Shown piece after piece: positions 1-12,182 of a stretch of DNA of 64,000 nt. The stretch lies in assembly GCA_914767715.1 (NCBI GenBank), contig OU612070.1, positions 18,276,025 through 18,340,024 of the forward strand. Reading direction: 5' to 3'. Positions within the stretch are counted from its first letter, which is position 1. Each line of letters begins with the position of its first letter. The notes beneath the pieces were generated by a model. It had not been told where the DNA came from. It searched no databases and was given only the letters and a program-made list of their open reading frames with translations. The stretch is from Membranipora membranacea. Its lineage: Eukaryota > Bryozoa > Gymnolaemata > Cheilostomatida > Membraniporidae. The position numbers and the translations under genes were made by a program.

Positions 1-539
1 ATGACCCGATATCCAAAATGGCCGCCAAAAACAGGAAATGGCTGCCGATTAACAGTTCTTAACATGCGATTGAGTTAAAACTTGGGATTTGGGGGTTTTG
101 ACTTATACCGAATATTATGACTTCATCAATTTTAAGGTCACATGACCCGAAATCAAAAATGGCCGCCATAGACAGTAAACTGCTGCCGATTAACAGTTCT
201 CATCATGCGATTGAGTTGAGACTTGGGAAATGGGGGTTTTGGCATATACCGAATCTTATGACATCATCATTTTTAATAACACATGACCCGAAATCCAATA
301 TGGCCGCCGTAGAGAGTTAATTGCTGCCGATTAGCAGTTCTCATCATGCGATTGAGTTGAGACTTGGGATAAGGGGGTTTCGGCCTATACCGAGTCTTAT
401 GACATCATCAATTATGATGTCACATGACCTCGATAATCAAATCTATTGGTTGTATTCCTTTATATTTGCTTGCAAATATGTTTACCGTTTCTAGTTATCA
501 GTCATACAACTTTTAGTTGTATGACTCTTGTTTTAGTTG

Positions 540-950
540 AGTTTATTATTATTATTCGTCTCGCAACACTTTTTGTAGCTTTTATAAGTCAAGAACTACC
601 AGACAGAATTTGCTGTTACTTGGTCACAACATAGCTCCATATGTTTAGATGAGAAATTGCAAAATGAAATTTTAAAATGTTATGTCATACTTGCTAATTA
701 CATTAATTAGTGACGGAGGTTTTGCCTTTTTTAACGTTTTTACCCAATTTCATTCGGCTATATGTCAAGAACTACTTGGCAGAATTCGATGATATATGGT
801 CACAACATAGTCCCATATGTCAAGATGAGAAATTGAAAAACGAAATTTTGAAATGTTATGTAATATTTGCTAATTACACTAATTAGTGGAGGATGTTTTT
901 TCGATTTTCTTGTGGTGATATTTTGAGAACAAATCATGCGATTGAGTTGA
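540..950. repeat. Spacer block of the satellite with an internal ~178-bp duplication
   Basis: This is the first complete copy of the non-141-bp block. It contains two diverged copies of a unit that starts GTCAAGAACTAC and ends in GCTAATTACA(C/T)TAATTAG, near 588-735 and 766-905. Further spacer copies follow at about 1500-1900, 2820-3200, 3910-4300, 4940-5120 and 6100-6290; the last two carry only one internal unit. The join to the 141-bp array is the shared phrase TGAGAACAAATCATGCGATT. Confidence 0.8.
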
Positions 951-2607
951 AATTTAGGATATAGAGGTTATGGCCTATACCGAATCTTATGACATCGTCA
1001 ATTTTAATGTCCCATGTCCCGTTATCCAAAAATGGCCGCCAAAAACAGGAAGTGGCTGCCGATTAACAGTTCTAAACATGCGATTGAGTTAAAACTTGGG
1101 ATTTGGGGGTTATGGCATATACCGAATCTTATGACATTGTCAATTTTAATGTCACATGACCCGATATCCAAAATGGCCGCCATTAACAGGAAGTGGCTGC
1201 CGATTAACAGTTCTTATCATGCGATTGAGTTCAAACTTTGGATTTGGGGGTTATGACATGTGCCGAATTTGATGAAATCATCAATTTCAATGTCACATGA
1301 CCAGATATACAAAATGGTCGCCATAAACAGGAAGTGGGTGCCGATTAACAGTTCTTATCATGTGATTGAGTTAAAACTTTGGATTTGGGGGTTATGACAT
1401 GTGCCGAATTTGATGACATCATCAAACTTGACGTCACATGACCTTGAAAATTTACATGGTCGGTTGTATGACTTCATATTTGCTCGCAAATATTATTACC
1501 GTTTCTAGTTATTATTATTTTTGCAACACTTTTGTCGCATCTATAAGTCAAGAACTACCAGGCAGAATTGGATGGAACTTTGTCATAAGATAGTTCCATA
1601 TGTCTAGATGAGAAATTACTAAATGAGTTTTTGAATCGTTATGTAATACTTGCTAATTACACTAATTAGTGAAAGAGGTTTTGCCTTTTTTAACATTTTT
1701 ACCCAATTTCATTCTGCTATATGTCAAGAACTACTCGGCAGAATTCGATGATATATGGTCACAACATAGCCCCATATGTCAAGATAAGAAATTGCAAAAC
1801 AAAATTTTGAAATGTTATGTAATATTTGCTAATTACACTAATTAGTGGAGGATGTTTTTTCGATTTTCTTTTGGTGATATCTTGAGAACAAATCATGCGA
1901 TTGAGTTAAAACTTGGGATATGGGGGTTATGACATATACCGAATCTTATGACATCATCAATTTTTGTGTCACATGACATGATATACAAAATGGCCGCCAT
2001 AAACAGTAAACTGCTGCCAATTAACAGTTCTTATCATGTGATTGAGTTAAAACTTGGGATTTGGGGGTTTTGACCTATACGGAATCTTATGACATCATCA
2101 ATTTCAATGTCACATGACCCGATACCCAAAATGGCCGCCATAAACGGGAAGTGGCTGCCGATTAACAGTTCATTTCATGCTTTTGAGTTAAAACTTGGGA
2201 TTTGGGGGTTTTGACCTATACCGAATCTTATGACTTCATCAATTTTAAGGTCACATGATCCGAAATCCAAAATGGCCGCCATAGACAGTAAACTGCTGCC
2301 GATTAACAGTTCTCATCATGCGATTGAGTCAAAACTTGGGATATGGGGGTTTTGGCATATACCGAATCTTATGACATCATCAATTTTAATGTCACATGAC
2401 CCGAAAACCAAAATGGCCGCCATAGAGTGTTAATTGCTGCCGATTAGCAGTTCTCATCATACGATTGAGTTGAGACTTGGGATAAGGGGGTTTTGGCATA
2501 TACCGAGTTTCATTACATCATCACTTATGATGTCACTTGACCTCGATATTCAAAATTAATGGTTGTATTCCTTTATATTTGCTTGCAAATATTTTTACCG
2601 TTTCTAG

Positions 2608-2820
2608 TTAGGAATACAACAAAGTTGTATTCCTCTTGTTTTAGTAGGGTTTATTATTAGGAATACAACAAAGTTGTATTTCTTTTGTTTTAGTTGAGTT
2701 TATTATTATTAGGAATACAACAAAGTTGTATTTCTTTTGTTTTAGTTGAGTTTATTATTAGGAATACAACAAAGTTGTATTTCTTTTGTTTTGGTTGGAT
2801 TTATTATTATTATTATTATT
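2608..2820. repeat. Tandem ~50-bp units with a palindromic head
   Basis: Four consecutive units each begin with the palindrome GGAATACAAC-AAA-GTTGTATTCC (or a one-base variant) and end in a T-rich tail, TTGTTTTAGTTGAGTTTATT. They sit at the satellite junction where other copies simply read CTAGTTATTATTATT. Single units occur at about 4884-4930, and a relative with a changed stem (GTCATACAAC / GTTGTATGAC) lies at about 500-545. The insertion point is the same each time, so this looks like an insert amplified within the satellite. Confidence 0.8.
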
Positions 2821-5800
2821 ATTTTTGCAACACTTTTGTCGCATCTATAAGTCAAGAACTATCAGGCAGAATTGGATGGAACTTTGTCATAAGATAGTTC
2901 CATATGTCTAGATGAGAAATTACTAAATGAGTTTTTGAATTGTTATGTAATACTTGCTAATTACACTAATTAGTGAAGGAGGTTTTGCCTTTTTTAACGT
3001 TTTTACCCAATTTCATTCTGCTACATGTCAAGAACTACTTGGCAGAAGTCAATGATATATGGTCACAACATAGTCCCATATGTCAAGATGAGAAATTGCA
3101 AAACAAAATTTTGAAATGTTATGTAATATTTGCTAATTACACTAATTAGTGGAGGATGTTTTTTCGATTTTCTTTTGGTGATATCTTGAGAACAAATCAT
3201 GCGATTGAGTTGAAACTTGGGATACAGAGGTTATGGTATATACCGAATCTTATGACATCGTCAATTTTAATGTCACATGACCCGATAGCCAAAATGGCCG
3301 CCAAAAACAGGAAATGGCTGCCGATTAACAGTTCTTAACATGCGATTGAGTTAAAACTTGGGATTTGGGGGTTTTGACTTATACCGAATCTTATGACATC
3401 ATCAATTTCAATGTCACATGACCCGATATCCAAAATGGCCGCCATAAACAGGAAGTGGCTGCCGATTAACAGTTATTATCATGCTTTTGAGTTAAAACTT
3501 GGGATTTGGGGGTTTTTACCTATACCGAATCTTATGACTTCATCAATTTTAAGGTCACATGACCCGAAATCCAAAATGGCCGCCATAGACAGTAAACTGC
3601 TGCCGATTATCAGTTCTCATCATGCGATTGAGTCAAAACTTGGGATATGGGGGTTTTGGCATATACCGAATCTTATGACATCATCAATTTTAATGTCACA
3701 TGACCCGAAAACCAAAATGGCCGCCATAGAGAGTTAATTGCTGCCGATTAGCAGTTCTCATCATACGATTGAGTTGAGACTTGGGATAAGGGGGTTTTGG
3801 CATATACCGAGTTTCATTACATCATCACTTATAATGTCACTTGACCTCGATATTCAAAATTAATGGTTGTATTCCTTTATATTTGCTTGCAAATATTTTT
3901 ACCGTTTCTAGTTATTATTATTATTCGTCTCGCAACACTTTTTGTAGCTTTTATAAGTCAAGAGCTACCGGGCAGAATTTGCTGTTACTTGGTCACAACA
4001 TAGCTCCATATGTTTAGATGAGAAATTGCGAAATGAAATTTTAAAATGTTATGTAATACTTGCTAATTACACTAATTAGTGATGGAGGTTTTGCCTTTTT
4101 TAACGTTTTTACCCAATTTCATTCGGCTATATGTTAAGAACTACTTGGCAGAATTCGATGATATATGGACACAACATAGTCCCATATGTCAAGATGAGAA
4201 ATTGCAAAACGAAACTTTGAAATGTTATGTAATATTTGCTAATTACACTAATTAGTGGAGGACGTTTTTTCGATTTTCTTTTGGTGATATCTTGAGAACA
4301 AATCATGCGATTGAGTTTAAACTTAGGCTACAGAGGTTATGGCATATACCAAATCTTATGACATCGTCAATTTTAATGTCACATGACCCGATATCCAAAA
4401 TGGCCGCCAAAAACAGAAAATGGCTGCCGATTAACAGTTCTTAACATGCGATTGAGTTAAAATTTGGGATTTGGGGGTTTTGACTTATACCGAATCTTAT
4501 GACATCATCAATTTCAATGTAACATGACCCGATATCCAAAATGGCCGCCATAAACAGGAAGTGGCTGCCGATTAACAGTTCTCATCATGCGATTGAGTCA
4601 AAACTTGGGATATGGGGGTTTTGGCATATACCGAATCTTATGACATCATCAATTTTAATGTCACATGACCCGAAAACCAAAATGGCCGCCATAGAGAGTT
4701 AATCGCTGCCGATAAGCAGTTCTCATCATACGATTGAGTTGAGACTTGGGATAAGGGGGTTTTGGCATATACCGAGTCTCATTACATCATCACTTATGAT
4801 GTCACTTGACCTCGATATTCAAAATTAATGGTTGTATTCCTTTATATTTGCTTGCAAATATTTTTACCGTTTCTAGTTATTAGGAATACAACAAAGTTGT
4901 ATTCCTCTTGTTTTAGTAGGGTTTATTATTATTATTGCAACACTTTTTGAGCTTCTATAAGTCAAGAACTACCAAGCAGAATTTGATGGAACTTTGTCAT
5001 AATATAGTTCCATATGTCTAGCTAAGAAATTACTAAATGAATTTTTGAATTGTTATGTAATATTCGCTAATTAGACTAATTAGTGGAGGACGTTTTGACC
5101 TTTATATTGATCATATCTTGAGAACGAATCATGCGATTGAGTTAAAACTTGGGATATGGGGGTTATGACATATACCGAATCTTATGACATAATCAATTTT
5201 TATGTCACATGACCCGATATACAAAATGGCCGCCATTAACAGTTAACTGCTGCCAATTAACAGTTCTTATCATGCGATTGAGTTAAAACTCGGGATTTGG
5301 GGGTTTTGACCTATACCGAATTTTATCACATCATCAATTTCAATTTCACATGACCCGATATCCAAAATGGCCGCCATAAACAGGAAGTGGCTGGCGATAA
5401 ACAGTTCTTAACATGCGATTGAGTTAAAACTTGGGATGTGGGGGTTATGACATATACCGAATCTTATGACATCATCAATTTTTATGTCACATGACCCGAT
5501 ATCCAAAATGGCCGCCATAAACAGTATATTGCTGCCAATTAGCAGTTCTTATAATGTGATTGAGTTAAAACTTGGGATATAGGGGCAATGACACATACCG
5601 AATCTTATGACATCATCATTTTTGATGTCATGTGACCCGAATCCAATATGGCCACCATTTACAGGAAGTTCTTATCATGCGATTGAGTTAAAACTTGGGA
5701 TTTGGGGGTTTTGACCTATACCGAATCTTATGACATCATCAATTTCAATGTCACATGACCCGATATCCAAAATGGCCGCCATAAACAGGAAGAGGCTGCC

Positions 5801-7119
5801 GATTAACAGTTCTTATCATGCGATTGAGTTAAAACATATGACATATACCGAATCTTATGACATCATCGATTTTGATGTCACGTGACCCGAAATCCAATAT
5901 GGCCGCCATAGAGAGTTAATTGCTGCCGATTAGCTGTTCTCATCATGCGATTGAGTTGAGACTTAGGATAAGGGGGTTTCGGCATATACCGAGTCTTATG
6001 ACATCATCAATTATGATGTCACATGACCTCGATATTCAAATATATTGGTTGTATTCCTTTATATTTGCTTGCAAATATGTTTACCGTTTCTAGTTTTTAT
6101 TATTATTGCAACACTTTTTAGCCTTCTATAAGTCAAGAACCACCAGGCAGAATTCGATGCAACTTCGTCACAACATAGTTCCATATGTCTAGATGAGAAA
6201 TTACTAAACGAGTTTTTGAATTGTTATGTAACACTCGCTAATTAGACTAATTAGTGAAGGAGGTTTTGACGTTTATATTGATGATATCTTGAGAACAAAT
6301 CATGCGATTGAGTTAAAACTTGGGATATGGGGGTAATGACATATACCGAATCTTATGACATCATCAATTTTAATGTCACATGACCCGATATCCAAAGTGG
6401 CCGCCATAAACAGGAATTGGCTGGCGATAACCAGTTCTTAACATGCGATTGAGTTAAAACTTGAGATTTGGGGGTTTTGACCTATACCGAATCTTATGAC
6501 ATCATCAATTTCAATGTCACATGACCCGATATACAAAATGGCCGCCATAAACAGGAAGTGGCTGCCGATTAACAGTTCTCATCATGCGATTGAGTTAAAA
6601 CTTGGGATTTGGGGGTTATGACATATACCGAATCTTATGACATCATCGATTTTGATGCCACATGACCCGAAATCCAATATGGCCTCCATAGAGAGTTAAT
6701 TGCTGCCGATTAGCAGTTCTTATCATGCGATTGAGTTGAGACTTGGGATAAGGGGGTTTCGGCATATACCGAGTCTTATGACATCATCAATTATGATGTC
6801 ACATGACCTCGATATTCAAATACATTGGTTGTATTCCTTTATATTTGCTTGCAAATATGTTTACCGTTTCTAGTTCTTATTGTTATTCGTATGTGAATGG
6901 TGTATTCGATAAATTTAAGCATTTCATATTACAAACATAATATATTTTCCAATTTCATATTATGTCTAAATAACTGACAAAGCTTAATCAATATTGATAG
7001 CGCATTTTGGTCAATGGTAGTGTCCTTATTGGAAGTGGCCTTCTGGGTAACACAAAAAAAAAACAAATTTATTAATTTTTTTTCAATCACATGTTTTTGC
7101 ATAAACTGATATGTGCCCT

Positions 7120-9279
7120 TTAAACGGAGCCGAGATGATGATTTTGGAGGATAGATTCTTGTCTCTGTTTTATTAAAACCCAAATGAATGTAAGTGTATT
7201 AACATGGATGTAAGCTCATGGTAAGCACTCAAGGCATATTAATACAGTGATGTCTGTCGTTGTTTAGCTATCAGCCAACTCATTTCAATGTATTGACTCC
7301 CCTAGATTACTATGCTTGTGACTGATCTCTAATAACATTCAAATTTTTCCAGGAAGCAACAATTTTATGGTGGTTCCTATCCAGAGTTTTGTGATTTTGT
7401 TAATATTACCTGCGTGGAAGAACCAAGCTCAGATACATCTAAAGGATTCGTTAACGATCCGCTCACCTCAGCTAAATTATTAAATATGTCATCCACATAA
7501 TTCACTTTCTCTACAATATCAAATAATACGATCTCCATCCATGACATGTTCAATGTCCGACTTTCAATAAGTGAACTTGATATGTATATAAAATTTAACA
7601 CAACTGGGCCAGCTGTGAAATTTTGTATTTAATTCTGAAAATGATAGGTAAGTAAATAAAGGTAATACCACACGGAAAAAGGTGTGTCTGTAGATTTCAT
7701 AGCCTTAGTAACTTAATATACCTTCATCATCCTGATCAGTCTCATAGTCGGCAGCCCCAAGAGTACGAGCCAAGTCTACACAACTGGACTCTGGATCAAA
7801 ATCTAACACCTACAACAAAAATAACAGGGGCCTTACTGGGTGACTTACCGACCTAGTTAATGTTACACTTTATTATTAATGACGATGGTTCAACCGTCAA
7901 CTGTCCTATATTATTTCTTTCAAATTAAAACAAGACTTCCATCGAGTGTATAGGTACAAGACTTACACAGCCGTCCAAACTGTGAGAGGTATCCTCTTCT
8001 GAGAGTGAGGCATTATGGGTAGTCTGATCGCCGGCTGTTGATAGAAGCTGATGATGATCAGGTACTATTTGAGTTAAATATTCGTTAGAGTCAGGATCAT
8101 GCTGGCTTAGTATATCCAGGTTATCTGTTAGGCAAATTGAGTCATCAGTCTGAGCAGCTAGACCGATAAGTGCGTCTAAAACAGAGACACCCAATATCGG
8201 CTGTCACAACCAATGTACCCACGTAAATTAAAACATTATATACTACTGTATAATACTGATATATGATGGGCGAGGAGGGGAAGATGGAATGAGATTTAAA
8301 GCCACAAATAGAGTACAATACTTCAACCCACCAACACTCATAGATTCTAATTCAGCAGATTGGGAGAGAAGAAAACGGCTTTCATCATTAATGTTTCTCA
8401 AACTTTGTGTAGTATCACACAGTGGTGATATGTATGGGTGGGTGTCACTGACCGTCCCGCAGTGAAACTCCTGAAAAACAATTATTTTTTAGGCTAAGTA
8501 GTGAATAGCGAGAATGATAGGAAGTTATGTTCATAATATTAATGTACTGATGACTCTTAATACATAGAAATATTAAATAATTTGAGGAGACAGGAATATT
8601 ACACTTCGATAAAAACAACTACAGCTTGTAATAACATTATCAATATTCCATAATCACAAATTAGGTTGTATACTAAATCATCAAACCACATCATGTGACG
8701 TGTCGTCCACAGGGCTGAGTTGATGAAACGTCTTTTGTCTCTTGCGATGTCGTTTCCTGTGTTGACCCAACAAAGCTGTTTCATTTCTATCATCATCAGA
8801 TGAGCTGCTAAATGAAGACTCTCTGCACTCAAGATCAATCGTGATATCTGGTACCTTATTGTGTTATTTAAAAAAAGTTAGAATAGAGACTGACCTAGAT
8901 CGTGAGAGAAATGACTATCATGGTCTTTCAGTGTGTTTTCAGTCTGAATGTTCAAAGAAGCAGTAAAAGCAGTAACCATTATTGCAGTAGGTAAATAAAT
9001 ATAACATATAAATGTGAAAAAGCTAACGAGTAGAGCACCACATTCCCAATAAGATGTATTCATTACTCTACATAGCCTGTATGTGAGCTGTCTATGAGCC
9101 TGTACCTGTATTTCATTGTAGTCGTTGGTAAGCTCATCGATATTTAGTACAGGATCCTGATCATGCAGGGTAAACTGGTCCTCTTGTACAACAACTTTAG
9201 TCGTCTGAACATGTGGAGTATCCTCATTCTGACCCTTAGTGTATACGTTATCCGCTCGTATCATTGTTACAACTACCAT
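7120..9279 (-). CDS. Unrecognised multi-exon gene, acidic protein
   Basis: Eight exons were assembled by splice signals and phase: 9279-9106, 8943-8895, 8847-8687, 8470-8332, 8175-7967, 7809-7722, 7612-7410 and 7164-7120, ending in TAA. All internal phases agree, which is good evidence for a real gene although no family is recognised. The predicted protein (about 350 residues from the chosen Met) is rich in Asp, Glu and Ser, has a basic patch (GQHRKRHRKRQK) in the third exon, and becomes more hydrophobic in the penultimate exon (AGPVVLNFIYISSSLIES). The frame stays open upstream to 9387 but without an ATG; ATG codons at 9279 and 9264 are possible starts, and a further 5' exon is likely. The small exons and the last exon (14 codons) are the weakest parts. 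The satellite begins about 240 bp past the stop. Confidence 0.5.
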
Positions 9280-9654
9280 AATAGACAGAACAAGGTCAGC
9301 AGTTTGCGCTGTCACAATCAGAAACAATATCAGTATGTTGACAGACAATTTCACCCATAATGCATCTAGTTTAGTCTTAACTAGCACTATTGTGTTATCT
9401 GCTTTCGATATTCATTGACGTGCAAGCTTGACAGAGTTTTGTGTTGGGTACCAGATCAGACAACCCCCACTCACACGTGCCATAAATTTAGGAAGTAGGT
9501 AGTTCGGTTCTGATAAACGGAGTTATTTTAATAACAATCAGTGTGAGGCAGTTTTTGAGACCAGATCATCGTGCGGGTTGGGGGATGATGGATTCAATGA
9601 ACTCCCTCATTGGTGGATTGAAGATCTCTCAGTTCACTATGTTCTCTCATATTG

Positions 9655-9772
9655 TTCAATCAGAGAGGCCTCCCAATCAGAATTGGCGGTGCTTTACTTA
9701 AGCAAATTATCATTATCACATCATGCAAAATTATCACTAACTCGGTCTTTCAATTAGACAAATTTGTTCCCA
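9655..9772. mobile_element. Partial copy of the GTCTTTCAATTAGA MITE
   Basis: The sequence around 9690-9760 (GCTTTACTTAAGCAAATTATC, then TCACTAACTCGGTCTTTCAA) matches the interior of the complete copies at 10389-10638 and 20860-21096. It stops after the internal GTCTTTCAATTAGACAAA motif. One end is missing or diverged. Confidence 0.5.
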
Positions 9773-10128
9773 AGTCCTAAACTGAGACTGGAGAGCTTTC
9801 AACCTAATCCGACCCAACAGCAACACAGTTACACAGAGCCTAAAGTAAGTAAATTGTTCCCAAGATCGCTTATGGTCCATCACACAAGCGACGGCCGACG
9901 AGTGAGCGCCATTTGAGCGGGATTTTTTGGCAGTTTTTAACCTTAATTACAGTTACTGTGATTAAGACCCCCTTCGGCCATACTTATACTTGATTTAATC
10001 AAGGAGTGAAAAATTAAGCCCTTGGTCATAGTTGTGGTCATGCTTGTGCAGTGGTCAATATAAGTCATAACTCTTACTATTAAACCATATGATTACCGAA
10101 TCCTAACCCGTTCCTTACCTACCCACAC

Positions 10129-10218
10129 CACAGACAGCAGGTCACTGACAGTTGATTTGATGAGTTGCAGCCTTGTGAGCAACTCATCAAATCAACTGTC
10201 AGTGACCTGCTGTCTGTG
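10129..10218. mobile_element. Short foldback element, CACAGACAGC family (arms only)
   Basis: Two 40-bp arms (10129-10168 and 10179-10218) are perfect inverted repeats around a 10-nt loop. Outer ends are CACAGACAGCAGG and its complement. The flanks CCCACAC at 10122-10128 and 10219-10225 are identical, and the match extends to 8 bp if the first C of the element is counted, as expected for a target-site duplication. The same arms bound the 386-bp element at 31641-32026, so this looks like an internal deletion derivative. Confidence 0.85.
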
Positions 10219-10388
10219 CCCACACCATTTCATTGCTCACACAAAACCAAACAAATTTAGGAAATTCATCAGTATTAGTTAGTACCATGAGTAACAGGGA
10301 ACTCTAACTTCTGGGTTAGTTTTAGTCAAAATAAGATACTAGTTAAGTTAGTGCTATCAATCAACTCCTTGGACTGGTTTTTGGTACT

Positions 10389-10638
10389 CAGGGGGGTCTT
10401 TCAATTAGAAACAGCCCAAATCGCAATCTGATCGTTCACTCTCAGAGTGAGTGATACCTGCTAGGGGTCTCGCTTTCAGATCGCTCAGTCACTTGATGGA
10501 ACTATATACATTCTGAGTGAGCGATTTGTGAGCGATTTTGTCTAATTGAAAGACCAAGTGAGTGGTAACTTTGAGCGATGTGATAGTGATAACTTGCTTT
10601 AGTAATGCATCGCTCTTTCTAATTGAAAGACCCCCCTG
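10389..10638. mobile_element. MITE with CAGGGGGGTC terminal inverted repeats
   Basis: The element starts CAGGGGGGTCTTTCAATTAG and ends with the complementary sequence, giving terminal inverted repeats of about 23 bp. The interior carries several shorter inverted copies of GAGTGAGCGAT and an internal GTCTAATTGAAAGACC. A second full copy lies in the opposite orientation at 20860-21096. The CAGGG-type end suggests the hAT superfamily (inference). An 8-bp duplication is not clean here; only GGTACT/GCTACT is similar. No transposase is present. Confidence 0.8.
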
Positions 10639-11439
10639 GCTACTCTAGCTAGCTAGTAAGTAAGTGAGTAAGTAGGTAGATTCTTACTTAGTGAGGAAAG
10701 TTTGTACTACTATTATATTTGCTGGACCTGAAAGGAAACTAATATTAATACATCATGATGATAAAGTTAATAAATATCCATTCAGCAGCATGATTATAAA
10801 AAAAAAGAGTTTCTCATGAATACCAAAACTAACTAAAATAACAAAAAATCAAGACAAATTTAATAAATGTCATGACAAATTCCTTCCTTTTCTTTGCTAT
10901 TCAGATTTGAAATGAACACCTATCTAATCTATTACCATAGTTGGAACAATATGTGACTTTTGCTATCATATAAAGGTACATTATTTGTCTATCTCAACGG
11001 CAAAATGACACACAAACCAATGATCCTCACTTTTCACTCAGCACTTGCCCATCCATACAAATTCAAATTCTTGACCGGATATCTAGCAGACCATAATTTG
11101 TACAGTTTGACATACTGTCATTTTTACAGGGTGGTGCCCATATAGAAGTTCAATTTTCGCACTGATTATGGTAATTATTACGATCATAGATTTGGGTTTT
11201 ACATGATAGTTCAAATATAGAATATATTGTTTTTGAATTTTGTGGTTTAAATCATAATTATGATATTTATAATTAATGATCAAGTAGTTCTACCCCTAAT
11301 ATAAAGTCAAAATACTCATGTCGACACAACTCCTATCTTTTACTTTTCATCTCATTTGATTTGTTAATTATCTTTAATTCTAGAGACCAAGGGAAGAAAA
11401 CTAGGACAGATTAATTGTGGTTTCAGTCTTTGTCGGTAC

Positions 11440-11702
11440 TAGCCTGTCTCAACAAGCTTTGTTCGGTTGGGGGGGGGGGGGGACAGAGCTTGTCAACTAT
11501 TGCACTGCTCAATTATGTCGAGCAGCCAATATTAAATATTGTATTTTCTTGCGATCGGGTAGATAACTTCTTTATCACACTGATCAATTTGTATAGGAAA
11601 ACAGATATTTAATATTGGCTGCTCGGCATCGAGCAGTGCAAGAGTTGACAAGCTTTGTTCGGCCCCCCTCCCAACCGAACAAAGCTTGTTAAGACAGGCT
11701 AG
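11440..11702. mobile_element. Foldback element with TAGCCTGTCT ends and 8-bp target duplication
   Basis: The left arm (TAGCCTGTCT, AACAAGCTTTGTTCGGTTGG, then a G run, then GACAGAGCTTGTCAAC and CAATATTAAATATT) is mirrored by the right arm (from about 11606), which ends AACCGAACAAAGCTTGTT and AGACAGGCTA. The flanks GTCGGTAC at 11432-11439 and 11703-11710 are identical. The arms are long relative to the unique centre (about 11542-11605). There is no coding capacity. A 35-bp relative made only of the outer arms lies at 32115-32149. Confidence 0.8.
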
Positions 11703-12182
11703 GTCGGTACACGGTCATGTCATGAGCAGAAGGAGAAACATTTACACTACATCAGATTTTTTTATCTTGTTGATTGTATAGAAAAAGCATCAAATACAAA
11801 AACACGAGTAATAATTTTATCAGCTGCAAGTAGCTGTACAAAGACATCAAACAAAAAACAAGACTGTTTTTTATCTTGCCAAAATTATTCTTCCCTCCAA
11901 AGCACTCTATTTCAGTTTAACCTGATACAGGTCGTTGGTTGGTTGGCTTATTTTGTCACAAACATTAGGTAGGCTGCGAGATTGAGTGTTTATATTGTTT
12001 CATGAATAGGGAACACCAATAAGAAATATAAAAAAAATGAGTAAAGTAAAGTCTGACTTCTAGTGGATTAAAAAATATCTTGTAATATTAAAATCAAATG
12101 TCTGAGGAAGGAGTCTTTCCCCAGGCAGTTCTGTATTTAAGACTGCGATATCTGCCAGAGGGGACTTTCTCAAGAAAATTGT

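Larger units (their letters stand above)
1..6880. repeat. Higher-order satellite array (141-bp units plus ~430-bp spacer)
   Basis: Most of this stretch is a repeat of about 141 bp recognised by AAAATGGCCGCCA, by CATGCGATTGAGTT and by ACCGAATCTTATGAC. Runs of two to six units are separated by a different block of about 430 bp. Each run ends in a conserved junction (TTTGCTTGCAAATAT followed by ACCGTTTCTAGTT) near 471, 1485, 2584, 3888, 4852, 6070 and 6850, so the higher-order period varies from about 0.8 to 1.3 kb. The array starts before the window and stops abruptly near 6880, about 240 bp beyond the end of the next gene. The unit length is a multiple of three, so short open frames run across units (for example 3393-3737). 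No start context, splice pattern or known domain supports coding. Confidence 0.93.

Noticed and set aside
3393-3737. Open frame of 114 codons in the satellite as a repeat protein gene
   Set aside because: The frame is a by-product of a 141-bp unit divisible by three. Other units have stops, and no start context or domain is present.
1-6880. CRISPR-like array
   Set aside because: Repeat units are long, adjacent and diverged with no short unique spacers, and the context is a eukaryotic genome.
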